Positions 8,252 to 18,067 of a DNA stretch of 25,610 nucleotides are shown here, in pieces; positions within the stretch are counted from its first letter, which is position 1; every line of letters begins with the position of its first letter. The position numbers and the translations under genes are program-made. The notes beneath the pieces are model-generated. The model worked only from the letters and a program-made list of their open reading frames with translations, was not told where the DNA came from and made no database searches. The stretch is taken from positions 1-25,610 of the forward strand of contig JANBQS010000225.1 in assembly GCA_027577415.1 (NCBI GenBank). The letters run 5' to 3'. The DNA is from Coemansia sp. RSA 922. Its lineage: Eukaryota; Kickxellomycota; Kickxellomycetes; Kickxellales; Kickxellaceae.

Positions 8252-10639
8252 CTAGCTCATAAACGCCTGCAAGTTCGCCTTGAACGCCAATGTGACAGGA
8301 ATCACCGTCCACTCACATGGGTAATCTTGCGGGCTATCAGCGTTTTCGGCACCAAACACTGTCTTGAGCATCTCGTTCGCCTGGACTGCCTTGGCGCCTT
8401 CCACCAGGGCCAGCGTGATATGCGGGATCGGGTTGGCCGTCGCCAGGCGTGCCTTTCCGCAATCCATGGCTGTCGCTTCTGTGCTAGGCTGCCGCACAAC
8501 GGCGCTAGGAAGGCTTTGGTCGTCGCCATTGACCTCGATCGACTTGACACGCAGCGCCATGACGCTTCCGTTACAAACCACATAGTCCGCAGTACAATCA
8601 GCAACCAGCATGCTGTCCGCCGACTGCTTCTCGATAATCTCCTGGTAGCCAGAGAAGATAGCCTTGTTTTGCGGATCCTTGCAAGTCGAAACATGAACCA
8701 TCGTAATATGATGCGCTCGCTCATGCGCGTTATTGTCACCCAAAAGTTCCGAACAAGCATCCTTACACTCCTCAGGCTGGGCAGCCACCACCTCGTCAAG
8801 CCAGGTATTGATGTCAATGTCTTGCGGAACCAGGCTAATAAACACCGGCTTCTTTCCAGCCTTACGGTCCACAGTCTTGACCACCGATGGCTTAAAATCA
8901 AGTGCGTTGTGCAGGGCCTGCTTGATGTCGCTGTCAGAGGGCCGCGGCAATTGGTCGGGGAACAAATCACACAGCCCGTCAACTACAGCCCGGAGATTCT
9001 CTGCCGAGTCTGCCATAGGGTCCAGCTCTATGACATCGTCGATCAAACTATCGTCCTTCGACTCGAGGTCTAACGGCACCAAGCTAGTGACAAAGTTGTG
9101 CATGACACTACGGAATTTGGGAGTCCGCTTCGGAGTCAGCGACTGGTGGGACTCGCCGCGCTGGACAACCCAAGCCGATGTCTTTTTCAAGATCTTGTCC
9201 GCCGACACGCCCTCATGCGTCCAGTACAGCGCAACGATGCGGCAGTTGGGCAGCTCCTCGCGGATGCCCGAGGTCAGCGACTGGCGAAGCATGGATAGGT
9301 GGTTGTTCCGGTCGGCAATGACAAAATCATGGTCATCAAACTGCTTCAAGAGCATGTTGTGGAACACTTGGCGCGGATTCTTCTTCACTGTGATATCGTC
9401 GTTCTGCACATGTCCAAACCCAAACAACTCCCCCAGAGCCAGCGAGATAGTTGTCTTGCCACAGCCGATCGTAGCCACGGGCATAATTAGCGTCTTCTTT
9501 TGCCCCGACATCTGCTCATACACCTCGGCCTCGCTACCGCCGTGCTGCTTGTAGTTATCAAGGAAACGCTTGCGCGCTCTAATGATACCCTTTTGCTTGT
9601 TAAACAGCTCAAACTCGCTGGGGTTCTCCTTGAGCTGCTGCTTCACCCAGGCGACATAGTACTTGGTCAAGCCGTAGGTCATCCGGTATGGCGAGCCAGC
9701 CAGAATGCGCTTGGTGACCTCGCGCCACTCGCGGAACATCAAGTACGGCTCGTCGTACTTGATCTTGAACATGAATGGCTGCGAGTCTGCAGAGGTCCGG
9801 CAGCGCACAACAAAGCCCTCGATCGCACGGCCGTCCAAGGCGTGGTCGCCACGCACCTTGTCAGCAAACTTGCGACCCTCACTGGCGCTGTCAAACATAA
9901 AGCAGCCCGTGGTGTGGAAGCCATACTCATTCGCCACCTTGGTGACCTCGGCGCTAGGCCAAGTATCGAGTGTCGAGCAGTTGCGGTTGATACCGTGCAG
10001 ATACAGACCGCGCGACCGGTCGGTGTACTCTAGAATATGCTCCTCAAACTCGTCGTCGCAGAGCTCAAACACGGCCGTAGCGTTGTTCTCAAACAGAAAC
10101 GCGGCAAACTCCTCGGGCGTCTTTCCGGCCTGCTCCAAGTGCTTCTTAACCCACTGGGTACCCATCTGCGCATGGATCACACTGACCGAATGCTTGCTGG
10201 TCACCAGAAGCGTCTTGCCATCGTCCAGTCCCGCCGCCAGAATAAGGCATCCATTCTCCTTGACTGTCAGTTCGTAAGGTCCCTTGGTGTGACCCTCAAT
10301 CCAGCTCCACTGGGTATGCGGGACTTCGCCTACGTTAAAGAACTTGTCGTAGCCACGAGCCGCAATGGTCTCGTCTCCGCCAGAGCCAGTGGTGAACAGG
10401 CCGCGTGCCTGTGTGGGCAGCGGACAGGGATCCTTCTTGTACAAGTACTCGGTGCACTTCCAGCTCGAGATGCTGTGACCCTCATAGTCGTGTACGGTAC
10501 GACGCACGATGCGCTTGGACGCAGGCTTGGTATCGGACATCTTCTTCATGGTAGCCAACAGCTGACGGATACCGTGGCTCTCCTGCTGCGTCAGTGCTCC
10601 AGAAAGAGCGTTGCTCGAGCGAATGTTGCCGTCGGACAT
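8252..10639 (-). CDS. TRL1: tRNA ligase Trl1 (ligase, polynucleotide kinase and cyclic phosphodiesterase in one chain)
   Basis: This 795-residue enzyme joins tRNA exons after intron removal and, in yeasts, the HAC1 mRNA of the unfolded protein response. All three domains are seen. The ligase domain has the nucleotidyl-lysine motif KENGCLI at Lys127. The kinase domain has a P-loop, ATIGCGKTT, at about 389-397. The 2',3'-cyclic phosphodiesterase domain has two HxT motifs, His644-Thr646 and His740-Thr742. Fungal Trl1 is structurally unlike the RtcB ligase of animals. The start at ATG 10639 (MSDGNIRSS) was chosen because the frame further upstream runs through a TATA box (10798-10792) and leader. 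There is no intron. It is divergent from NAS2, sharing a 465-bp intergenic region. Confidence 0.96.
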   Translation of the reverse strand: MSDGNIRSSNALSGALTQQESHGIRQLLATMKKMSDTKPASKRIVRRTVHDYEGHSISSWKCTEYLYKKDPCPLPTQARGLFTTGSGGDETIAARGYDKFFNVGEVPHTQWSWIEGHTKGPYELTVKENGCLILAAGLDDGKTLLVTSKHSVSVIHAQMGTQWVKKHLEQAGKTPEEFAAFLFENNATAVFELCDDEFEEHILEYTDRSRGLYLHGINRNCSTLDTWPSAEVTKVANEYGFHTTGCFMFDSASEGRKFADKVRGDHALDGRAIEGFVVRCRTSADSQPFMFKIKYDEPYLMFREWREVTKRILAGSPYRMTYGLTKYYVAWVKQQLKENPSEFELFNKQKGIIRARKRFLDNYKQHGGSEAEVYEQMSGQKKTLIMPVATIGCGKTTISLALGELFGFGHVQNDDITVKKNPRQVFHNMLLKQFDDHDFVIADRNNHLSMLRQSLTSGIREELPNCRIVALYWTHEGVSADKILKKTSAWVVQRGESHQSLTPKRTPKFRSVMHNFVTSLVPLDLESKDDSLIDDVIELDPMADSAENLRAVVDGLCDLFPDQLPRPSDSDIKQALHNALDFKPSVVKTVDRKAGKKPVFISLVPQDIDINTWLDEVVAAQPEECKDACSELLGDNNAHERAHHITMVHVSTCKDPQNKAIFSGYQEIIEKQSADSMLVADCTADYVVCNGSVMALRVKSIEVNGDDQSLPSAVVRQPSTEATAMDCGKARLATANPIPHITLALVEGAKAVQANEMLKTVFGAENADSPQDYPCEWTVIPVTLAFKANLQAFMS

Positions 10640-11104
10640 GGTTGATAGCTGATTAATTCGCTGTGCTGCTGCTAGTACGCCGGAGTACGTAGTGGTGTTT
10701 GAAAAAGAAAAAATAAATGCTGCTGATTTGCGAGAGAGTGAGGAAAAATACAACCGTCCAAGCATAAACGGCAGAGGAGGAGGGTGGCGACCTTTATAGC
10801 ACAACGGATTGGACTGCGGCCTCAGTCAGTAAGTGCTGTCTCCTTTCAAATATATAAACCAAAAAGTCTACAAAGTGTAAAAGACGCTTGCTAAACAAGC
10901 TGCGGCCAGCAGCAAAGACTTGATGTCCATAGTGGATTGATTAGCACATTTCGAGATCAAGCCATCAAAAAGTGGGATGGATGACGTAAGCTGAATGCTT
11001 GATCACTTGCCAGCCCAAGTGCCTGTGGTTATCTGCCTCTCAGCTCTACAACTGTCATATCTACCCACTTGAATTACCACACTAATTACTTGCAATTAAC
11101 CCCC
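10640..11104. promoter_or_regulatory. Divergent promoter region between TRL1 and NAS2
   Basis: This 465-bp stretch separates two outward-facing starts. On the minus strand TATAAAG (10798-10792) lies about 155 bp upstream of the TRL1 ATG. No comparable TATA is obvious for NAS2. A CTTGATCA octamer lies near 11000. No coding exon is supported, although frames of both genes extend into it through non-ATG starts. Confidence 0.6.
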
Positions 11105-11674
11105 ATGGAGCGCGCACAAAGCTTGATGAAGGACAAGGTCGCGCTAGAGAACGAGATACGCATGCTCGAATTAAACCTGAAAGGCATGAGCGCAACGCGT
11201 GAAACGCCTCTAGTAGACTCTGAGGGCTTTCCACGCTCAGACATAGACGTTGCTGCTATCCGCGAGATTCGCCGGTCGCTAATTTGCAAGCAAAACGATC
11301 TTAAAGCACTAATGACCGAGATAGAACAGTCGCTCATCAGTCTACACCAGGGTTCTCAAGTTAAGAGTGAGCCAAAGCCAGTGACTATGCGGCGGCCGTT
11401 TGCTCGTATCAGCATAGTGGAACACAACTCACCGGCGTCTGAGGCGGGCCTTCTTGCGGGCGATAAGATTGTCGCCTACGGGCTGGTCAACGCCAGTAAC
11501 CACGACAAACTGCGCTTGCTGATAGAGGAGACCTCGAACAACATTGACAAGCCTATTGACATGGAGGTTGAGCGAGTGGTCGACGGACAGCCGCAACTAG
11601 TCGAGCTGAAACTGCGACCCAGACGCAATTGGGGTGGAGACGGCCTTCTGGGATGCTTTATCCTGCCACTATAG
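11105..11674 (+). CDS. NAS2: 26S proteasome assembly chaperone Nas2/PSMD9 (p27)
   Basis: This 189-residue protein matches Nas2/PSMD9 in length and order. It has an N-terminal helical, coiled-coil-like half (about 1-85) carrying the conserved VDSEGFPRSDIDV block (37-49). A PDZ domain (about 97-185) includes HNSPASEAGLLAGDKIVAYG. It ends in the family's RNWGGDGLLGCFILPL. Nas2 binds the Rpt5 C-terminus and chaperones assembly of the proteasome ATPase ring in the cytosol and nucleus. ATG 11105 (MERAQSLMKDK) is the first ATG in frame; the frame extends to a TTG at 11069. The gene has no intron. Its 3' end faces that of the thiamine pyrophosphokinase gene, only 72 bp away, so the two transcripts probably overlap. 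Confidence 0.93.
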   Translation: MERAQSLMKDKVALENEIRMLELNLKGMSATRETPLVDSEGFPRSDIDVAAIREIRRSLICKQNDLKALMTEIEQSLISLHQGSQVKSEPKPVTMRRPFARISIVEHNSPASEAGLLAGDKIVAYGLVNASNHDKLRLLIEETSNNIDKPIDMEVERVVDGQPQLVELKLRPRRNWGGDGLLGCFILPL

Positions 11675-11746
11675 GTTGTATTCAAGTAATGCATTGCAAA
11701 TATTTATCCAAAAAATGAAGTGTTCTTAATGACGTCCTTCTCCAGA

Positions 11747-12568
11747 TCATGGCATCGGCCTGAACTCTGAAGTCCATGCAACTGGAATGGATGAATCGAC
11801 GTAAACTTCTGGGTCATCGATAATGTTAGACGTGCTCATCAGTCCCTCAAACGTCGACGGATAGTGGTCGAGGTTCCAGCGCAATCCCTTTGTCGTCAAA
11901 GCGGCCTCGCCCATCAGAGGCAAGATACCGCAGGTAGATCCGTCCACTTGTTTATTGACCAATATCTTGTTTACACCCTTTGGCAAGACAAACGTCAAGT
12001 TCTCGTCCGAGACAATAACCATCTGTCGCTTCAAGTGGTTGTTGAACATGACTTTGAGCGTATGAAGTATATGGTCCAGCCGGCCACCCAATCCGCCCAG
12101 AACCACTACAATGCAATCTTCTGTTGGTTTACCCGCGCGTCGAACAGTGTCCAAGTATCGGAGACTCTTCATGAAATCTGTCGAATCTTGGTCGCTGATT
12201 TGTTGGACGCTTGTGCCTTGCTGTTCGTAGTATGCGCGCGGAGACTCTAGTAGCGAGTCTAGATCGCCGACTATTACATCCGGAATATATATGCTCAGCG
12301 TTCCTATCTTTTTGCCGAGGTTGTATAGCCGGTTTCCGCCACCATCAACGCAGATTCGGTGGTCTGCTCGCGCCCAGAGCTGGCTCAAAAGCGAAGTGTC
12401 CGCATGTGGAATCGGTTGGTTGAGTATGATAAGCGCCAGCTCCTTGCTAGAGGGCCAGACAGTCGCCGCATGCTGCTCGCTTGGATATATCAGATAGCTG
12501 CCCAAGTGTGTGGTGCCGTCAAAGGTCTGTTCATCGTGGCAACTGTCGCCGTTGCCATCCGCACTCAT
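11747..12568 (-). CDS. THI80: Thiamine pyrophosphokinase
   Basis: This 273-residue enzyme transfers pyrophosphate from ATP to thiamine to make thiamine diphosphate, the cofactor of pyruvate dehydrogenase and transketolase. Family motifs are seen in order: VDGGGNRLY (74-82), PDVIVGDLDS (96-105), SDQDSTDFMKS (125-135) and LGGLGGRLDHIL (157-168). These form the nucleotide- and metal-binding face of the N-terminal domain. The C-terminal beta domain that completes the thiamine site includes GSTCGILPL and TTKGLRWNL. The start at ATG 12568 follows a short AT palindrome (ATATTTAAATAT). There is no intron. It lies 158 bp downstream of the Spo71-like stop on the same strand and converges with NAS2. I see no thiamine riboswitch. 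Confidence 0.95.
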   Translation of the reverse strand: MSADGNGDSCHDEQTFDGTTHLGSYLIYPSEQHAATVWPSSKELALIILNQPIPHADTSLLSQLWARADHRICVDGGGNRLYNLGKKIGTLSIYIPDVIVGDLDSLLESPRAYYEQQGTSVQQISDQDSTDFMKSLRYLDTVRRAGKPTEDCIVVVLGGLGGRLDHILHTLKVMFNNHLKRQMVIVSDENLTFVLPKGVNKILVNKQVDGSTCGILPLMGEAALTTKGLRWNLDHYPSTFEGLMSTSNIIDDPEVYVDSSIPVAWTSEFRPMP

Positions 12569-12726
12569 ATTTAAATATTAGTGAGCTAATATAGTGCGTA
12601 AAGGCCCCTTTGGCAAAAATGTTTTTACACAAAACAAACAAACAAATAGATAAAGGCAGTAAAAACACAGTTAGAGAAGCTAGAGAGAAAAGAAGGATGC
12701 CAATGATAAAGAGTAGCAATCGCGCG

Positions 12727-15700
12727 TCACCACTCGCCATTCAAGGACATCCGCCTGATCTCTTGATTAATGGCGGTTACCCACTGCTCCATCTCGGCGC
12801 TAGTGCGCGCCTTGTATACGCCCACACGGCGCCGCATGCTGGAAACCATGGCCATGGCATTCATGCGCTTAGTTCCGTCGCGCTTGTCATCGACGCTTAC
12901 ATGGATCTCGTTCCCTACACGATAAGCTCCAGGCTTGTTTGGTTCGTGAGTTCTGCCAGATGACCAGCCCGAAGATGCATTGGAAGCTGACGACAAGTAG
13001 CCCTCTGTTGACAGCCGCGGTACCTCGGCAGATGCCCTTTGCGCGTCACTCGACTTGCGATGCCCGTCGAAAGACTGGCCAGGTTTGTCTGGTGAGCGAC
13101 GATGCTGGCCGAGATTAGAATGACGGTGGTGGTACTTTGGATGGAGTGGCTGACTTGGAGGCGACATCGCATGTGTATCGCCAAATGCTGACCGAGGCTC
13201 ATGCGCCAGTGGACTGAATGAAACAGTCCGCTTGATCTCGGCACCGCGAATGACTGGAGAGCCAGCTCTAGACTCTGGCCCGCTGCTGGCATGGTATTCA
13301 TCAACAGACAATTCGCTGGCATCGCCCAAAGCATCGTCCGGAACTACTCCAATATCAGAGGTCTCGCCAGAGCGCAGAATAACAGGCACAAATGTCGGTC
13401 GCCATACCGTAAACACGCAGTCGTTGATAAGTTCATGGGATATGACACCGTCGGCATAAACCCGATCGGCTAGACGGAGACCGCTGTAATTGCCAATATC
13501 CGTCATAACCCATGGCTCGCACATAATGTCGTTGGTATTCAGGTCGTCTATAAACCGGCTCACCACATAGCATCGGCGCAACGCCAACGACCGCGATTTT
13601 GAATACAGCAAACGCGCTTCAGAGTTATTGGCTATGCTGCTAGTAGCCTCCGACGATATGTCTGACATTGCTGCATGAGCAAACCCTCCACTACTGCTGT
13701 CTCTCACGCTATCAAACAACTGCGACATGCGTGCATCTCGACGCACGATCTGCTCGGCCAATACTGACTGGATTGGGGCGTGTGGCGCTTGCGGATACTT
13801 GTACTCGATGATTCGCCCTCTCGTCAGGATGCAAAAGATCTTGCGCATGCCCTGGTGGCGATGTCGCTTGCGATAGAGCGTGCCAGACATAATGATGTCA
13901 CGGCATCCGAGGTTTAGACACGCATGCCAAATCGCGCGATCCGCCCACGCCTTCTCATCGTTCCAGTCTGGCATATCCTTTTTGCGGCTGCGACGGCCTT
14001 GCAGCGCGTAATTAAGCACACCCACTTGGCTGCGCAGAGTTAGGTCAGACAATAGTCGGTTGATCCAGTAGTAGCGCAACTCGGTAAGCCTGCGAACCCA
14101 CTCATGCATACACTGCTCGCTTGCCGCCCACAAAACCACTGTGGCTCCGGCACGCGTAACAAGCTTAAACTTGCATGCCGTCTGTCTGTCCTTCTTTGCG
14201 CGCAAAAAGCCCAGCAGCTTGCCCTTGGCTTTGGCGCGATGCGTGCCCAAATCAACGCTTGCTGTCTGTGGTGCGTGGCTGGGGTGCGTGGATACAGACT
14301 CTGCGTCTATCGAGGCTATCGACTCGCTGCGTAGGCTGCCGTCGAGAGCTGTGTCGTCACAGTCGTGTAGTATTGGCACGATCTGGTCCACCTCGGTAAT
14401 GTTCAGCATGTACTTGGCCATGCTCATTTGCTTTGAGCTCGTGCGCTGATTCGGGTGGTAGTAGCAAACTACTTGGTTGTCACCGCCGTCATCGCCGTCG
14501 TTTCGTATTCCGGCAGCCATGGAGCTGGCCGATGCGTGGGCGCCAGAGCACCCTAGTGGAGTATTGCAAGCATTGTCGGAAACATCCAAGTACTGAACAG
14601 CTCGCGGCGCCTTGATAAGAAAAAGCCAGTTGTCGTGTGAGGTCAGCAGCACTGGTCGATAAGTGACAATTTCAGTCCTTCGCTTCTTGTCGCGCTTCAG
14701 CATTACAAGCCCCTCAAACGACATTGGCTCAGGAACACTAGCCCCATCGATCTCTACCGAGTCAGGATAATGCTCTAGAATGCGGAGCTCCAGCGTGTGC
14801 GTCCCCTCAAGTAGCTGAGGTCCAATCACCAACTCATTGACGCTGTTCACTTTAAAGTTCCCAGTCGAATCGAGAGCGCCGCACGGAATCACCCAGTCTA
14901 AACGATCAAAGCGCCGCCACGCCATGCCAACCGACATCAAGCCCTCGCGCTCTGCGTCCAGCCACTGCTGCATCTGAGGCGCTATGGTTTTGTCGCCTAG
15001 CAAGACGTTGACAACGTCGCGGCGTATATGCCACACAGTTGTTGCTTCGCAGCGCCACTGGTGCTCTAGCTGCCTATCGTCAGCACCGCCCAGCAATACG
15101 TTGTTAGGTACTTCGGCATTGTGGCGACCAAGCTTGACTTGCACCTTCACGCCCATCTCAGGCACACTGACCAACACCGAGTTTGGCGGCAACTGAGCTG
15201 CTGGCGCTATAGCTCCCAAGAAGCATTGCGGATACAAAATCCGCCCAAATAATAGAATCTGGCCAATCTCTCGATACCACTCGCACGCAACTTGGAAGCT
15301 TGGAAACTTGACAAGCACCACGCGCAAAGTGGACTTGCTGGACTCTGATTCCTCAGCCGCCGCGCTGCCCAGGGCTGCTTTGCCCTTTTTGTCAGTAGCC
15401 GTGTCTTCGGCGTGTCGGCGACTGCAGTACGTTATTGCGAGCGACAGATCCAGCGTCGAAAACAAGGACACTTGGGGTGCAATAGAAATATATGGCGGAA
15501 AGAGGACTTGGACAGTTGGACGCTTCTTTGACGTAAGATAAAATAGGATCCCGCGCTTAGTCAGCGCTAGCCACATCTCTGACCACTCTTGCACGCCCTG
15601 GCGAAATCTCTGGCAGGTCGCCTCGTTGTACTTTTCTGTAAACGCCGTATGCGAGGCTGTCTCTCTGCGTACGACGGCGCGGGTTGACAGAATGACTGTA

Positions 15701-17139
15701 GTCTCGGAAAGTTGTGAGTTGCGGTGGTAATACGCCTTCACCTTTGCGGCTACGGCCACTCGAGATCTCCATTTACTAGAAGGAATTGGCACCTCCGGAG
15801 TGGTAGCAGCAGCGGCAGCAAGCTTGTCGGGTAACATCGCTTGCTGCAAATACGCCTCTGCTCGCATACTAGCGGTGCTGGAGGATATCGGAACTACAGA
15901 TAGAGTGGCTTTTAGTTCTGCACTCTGATCCGAGCCAGGCTGCCAGGTGACAGATCGAGCGCGTTTCGCCATTGCAGATCGCATCAGTGAAGTGAGCTTG
16001 GAAGGCCCAGTATCTAGGGATTTGCGCCCGGCCACTTGTCCCGAGCCCAAAGAAGCACTGCTGACTAGTGGCGTATTGGACAAACTCGCCGCACGGCCTC
16101 GGCTCGGAGACATTGGTGTAATTTCGAGGCTTTCGTTTGTCGATGTGACGCTGAGTATAGTGTCGAGGCTCTTTTGGCTCACCTGAATGGTGGTCGGTCG
16201 CTGACTCTGAACATGCTGTTCGCGGTGCCAAAGACGGCTTGGGCGATGAAGGAGTGCCTTCAATGACGACAGGCTGCTTCTGCGTCGAGTGCCATGGGTC
16301 TTCGTCTCGGTGTCACTAGCAGGTGTAGCGGGGGACATTTGTACTGGAGACTCTGTCCGTCCCGACGCAGGGTTTAGTGTGTGGGCAGATGTGGGCGACG
16401 ACAAAACAGGCATGGGTACAGAGTTACGTTCAGGCTGAGGATGCCTGTGCAGTGGCAATACGCCTGATAGTGAGTCGGGAATGTGTTTGCTGCTGCGACT
16501 ACCATCATGTGTGCGCAATCGATCGCTTCGACTCTTTGGAGAATCAACAGCAATGTCACTGTCGCTATAGCCGCCGCCATCAGAGTGAGACGACCAATCC
16601 GATGATCTAGCACCTGACGACCGATGCGAGCCTGACGTCACCGAGGACGACGATGAAGACATAGAACCAACAGAAGATGCGTCATCTTCAGATCCACGCC
16701 GTCTTCCAAGGCCACCTTTGCTGTCCCTGGAGGTCCGCGATGTTGACGCTCGTCGACGTATTTTACTGCTCCCACTTGCTTTACTCTCTAGCTTCTCTGC
16801 CGTCTTGGCCCACCAGCGCTTATGCCCCTGCATCCAAGCGGTGCTGATAGGCCCGATAAACGCTCGGACAGCCTTGCTCCTGTGGCGAGATCCCTTTGGG
16901 CAGTGGTTTGTGTGAGATGCGTGCCTAAACACGTTCTTGTGGGTGGGCTCCTCGTCGAGTTGGATGGGCGCAAATGGGCGCTTGTGCACTGCGGCAGCCG
17001 ACCCTGAGCAAACAAGCCCTGTCCTATCGGCAACAACTGTAGCGTGTGCGGCAGACGGTGCTGTTACGCTCGGACTCGGCCCATATGACCCCGCAGGACG
17101 TCGGTCCGAGGACTCTAGGAATGGTTGCGCAATGCTCAT
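12727..17139 (-). CDS. SPO71: Large PH-domain protein, Spo71/Mug56-like
   Basis: This is a 1470-residue intronless protein. Residues about 60-120 contain a basic, Trp-rich block (AFIGPISTAWMQGHKRWWAK) resembling the conserved N-terminal domain of Spo71. Residues 120-450 are Ser/Arg-rich and probably disordered. A first PH-like region follows at about 490-640 (EWSEMWLALTKRGILFYLTS). A second PH-like segment lies at about 966-1037 (KFKLVTRAGATVVLWAAS, then a WVRRL helix). The last begins near 1083 (IIMSGTLYRKRHRHQGMRK) and ends with an EMEQWVTAINQEIRRM helix. Spo71 and its fission yeast relative Mug56 act with Vps13 at the prospore membrane in yeasts; in an early-diverging fungus the role is likely membrane or lipid related. 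The PH architecture is well supported. The family name is moderate and rests on the N-terminal block plus repeated PH regions. Confidence 0.68.
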   Translation of the reverse strand: MSIAQPFLESSDRRPAGSYGPSPSVTAPSAAHATVVADRTGLVCSGSAAAVHKRPFAPIQLDEEPTHKNVFRHASHTNHCPKGSRHRSKAVRAFIGPISTAWMQGHKRWWAKTAEKLESKASGSSKIRRRASTSRTSRDSKGGLGRRRGSEDDASSVGSMSSSSSSVTSGSHRSSGARSSDWSSHSDGGGYSDSDIAVDSPKSRSDRLRTHDGSRSSKHIPDSLSGVLPLHRHPQPERNSVPMPVLSSPTSAHTLNPASGRTESPVQMSPATPASDTETKTHGTRRRSSLSSLKALLHRPSRLWHREQHVQSQRPTTIQVSQKSLDTILSVTSTNESLEITPMSPSRGRAASLSNTPLVSSASLGSGQVAGRKSLDTGPSKLTSLMRSAMAKRARSVTWQPGSDQSAELKATLSVVPISSSTASMRAEAYLQQAMLPDKLAAAAATTPEVPIPSSKWRSRVAVAAKVKAYYHRNSQLSETTVILSTRAVVRRETASHTAFTEKYNEATCQRFRQGVQEWSEMWLALTKRGILFYLTSKKRPTVQVLFPPYISIAPQVSLFSTLDLSLAITYCSRRHAEDTATDKKGKAALGSAAAEESESSKSTLRVVLVKFPSFQVACEWYREIGQILLFGRILYPQCFLGAIAPAAQLPPNSVLVSVPEMGVKVQVKLGRHNAEVPNNVLLGGADDRQLEHQWRCEATTVWHIRRDVVNVLLGDKTIAPQMQQWLDAEREGLMSVGMAWRRFDRLDWVIPCGALDSTGNFKVNSVNELVIGPQLLEGTHTLELRILEHYPDSVEIDGASVPEPMSFEGLVMLKRDKKRRTEIVTYRPVLLTSHDNWLFLIKAPRAVQYLDVSDNACNTPLGCSGAHASASSMAAGIRNDGDDGGDNQVVCYYHPNQRTSSKQMSMAKYMLNITEVDQIVPILHDCDDTALDGSLRSESIASIDAESVSTHPSHAPQTASVDLGTHRAKAKGKLLGFLRAKKDRQTACKFKLVTRAGATVVLWAASEQCMHEWVRRLTELRYYWINRLLSDLTLRSQVGVLNYALQGRRSRKKDMPDWNDEKAWADRAIWHACLNLGCRDIIMSGTLYRKRHRHQGMRKIFCILTRGRIIEYKYPQAPHAPIQSVLAEQIVRRDARMSQLFDSVRDSSSGGFAHAAMSDISSEATSSIANNSEARLLYSKSRSLALRRCYVVSRFIDDLNTNDIMCEPWVMTDIGNYSGLRLADRVYADGVISHELINDCVFTVWRPTFVPVILRSGETSDIGVVPDDALGDASELSVDEYHASSGPESRAGSPVIRGAEIKRTVSFSPLAHEPRSAFGDTHAMSPPSQPLHPKYHHRHSNLGQHRRSPDKPGQSFDGHRKSSDAQRASAEVPRLSTEGYLSSASNASSGWSSGRTHEPNKPGAYRVGNEIHVSVDDKRDGTKRMNAMAMVSSMRRRVGVYKARTSAEMEQWVTAINQEIRRMSLNGEW

Positions 17140-17348
17140 CGGTTAACAAATACAAAATGAGGGCAGAGAGAGCTAGGGAAACAATACCCTCCAATCGCCT
17201 GCGTTGGCTAGAGTGACAAGTACAAATTTCGAAATGCAAGATAGTATAAAAGGCACAGCCAAATGAGAACACAAAGCAAATTAGGCTAGCGTGAAGAGTA
17301 AGAGAGCTTGAGCGCATACAGGCCTGACTTTGTCTCGTGGCCTGTCTT

Positions 17349-17365
17349 TGATCAAGGCTTGATCA
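17349..17365. repeat. Perfect 8+1+8 palindrome, possible regulatory site
   Basis: TGATCAAG-G-CTTGATCA is a perfect inverted repeat around one base. It lies about 210 bp upstream of the Spo71-like start and 700 bp upstream of chitinase B. Its half site plus neighbours, TGATCAAGGC, also occurs in the leader of chitinase A (near 7211, minus strand). A role as a dimeric factor site is inference. Confidence 0.4.
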
Positions 17366-17947
17366 CAGCTTTGTAACAAACACGGATCGATCATACTAGA
17401 AAACCATGAGCTGCAGCCCAGTCCAGTTTCGATTAGGCCAGCAATTGTCATGATGTTGATTGTGTTATCCTCTCCTCGCCATATAATTTACTTTAAGGTA
17501 ATCTATAAGTGGAACCACTTTCTACAGGTTATCACAGTCACGCTTGAACGAGGTAGCCAACTATTACTTTTTGCACAGAGCCACTAAATACATTAGAGTA
17601 GCTGCGCTAAATGCTTCTAGCCTTGGCTGACAAGTGCTGAAGCGGGGGTACTTACTACTGCTCTACATTGTCCCCCACACACATACAGAGTTTTGACAAG
17701 CTTGCTGAAAAGACAGCAGCTATCCTGATGCATGGCTTGTCACTGACCTTGGGATTGACCTCAGGATTGGGGAACGGTAACAAAGTTGACATTCGGCTGT
17801 CAGCTGCTCATTATTATTGGCAGCTGATTCAGTTAAATGCGCGTCAGTGCATTCTCGGAATATCAAATAGATGTCTATGTCATGTCTTTATTATCCCCAT
17901 CGGACATGTGTTTGAAGCGCAACTCCCCAATGCTATGGTATTGCCTT

Positions 17948-17953
17948 TATAAA
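17948..17953 (+). promoter_or_regulatory. Putative TATA box of chitinase B
   Basis: TATAAA within TTTATAAAGTTGGG lies about 120 bp before ATG 18068, with AT- and CT-rich sequence between them. Its surroundings show no similarity to the chitinase A promoter. Confidence 0.55.
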
Positions 17954-18067
17954 GTTGGGCTTATCCTCAGACTTGAGGCATTGCCAGTTTGACTATAGTA
18001 CGATTGCCATTGTAACTACTCTTTACTTTTTATTTCTTGTAATTTACTTGCAGCTATCACAATACAA

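Larger units (their letters stand above)
17140..18067. promoter_or_regulatory. Divergent intergenic region between the Spo71-like gene and chitinase B
   Basis: No gene is supported in these 928 bp. A plus-strand frame near 17668-17952 has no ATG-led family features and overlaps the chitinase B core promoter. TATAAA at 17948-17953 lies about 120 bp upstream of the chitinase B ATG. Another TATAAAAGG on the plus strand (17244-17252) has no gene close downstream. A 17-bp palindrome lies at 17349-17365. Confidence 0.6.

Noticed and set aside
8231..9073. 280-codon plus-strand ORF opposite TRL1
   Set aside because: It is antisense to the strongly supported tRNA ligase and has no motif. Long antisense frames are common opposite GC-rich third positions. 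Other long antisense frames at TRL1, the chitinases and the Spo71-like gene were rejected for the same reason.
17668..17952. Plus-strand frame of 94 codons upstream of chitinase B
   Set aside because: It does not start at ATG, contains no family features, and its end overlaps the likely TATA box of chitinase B.
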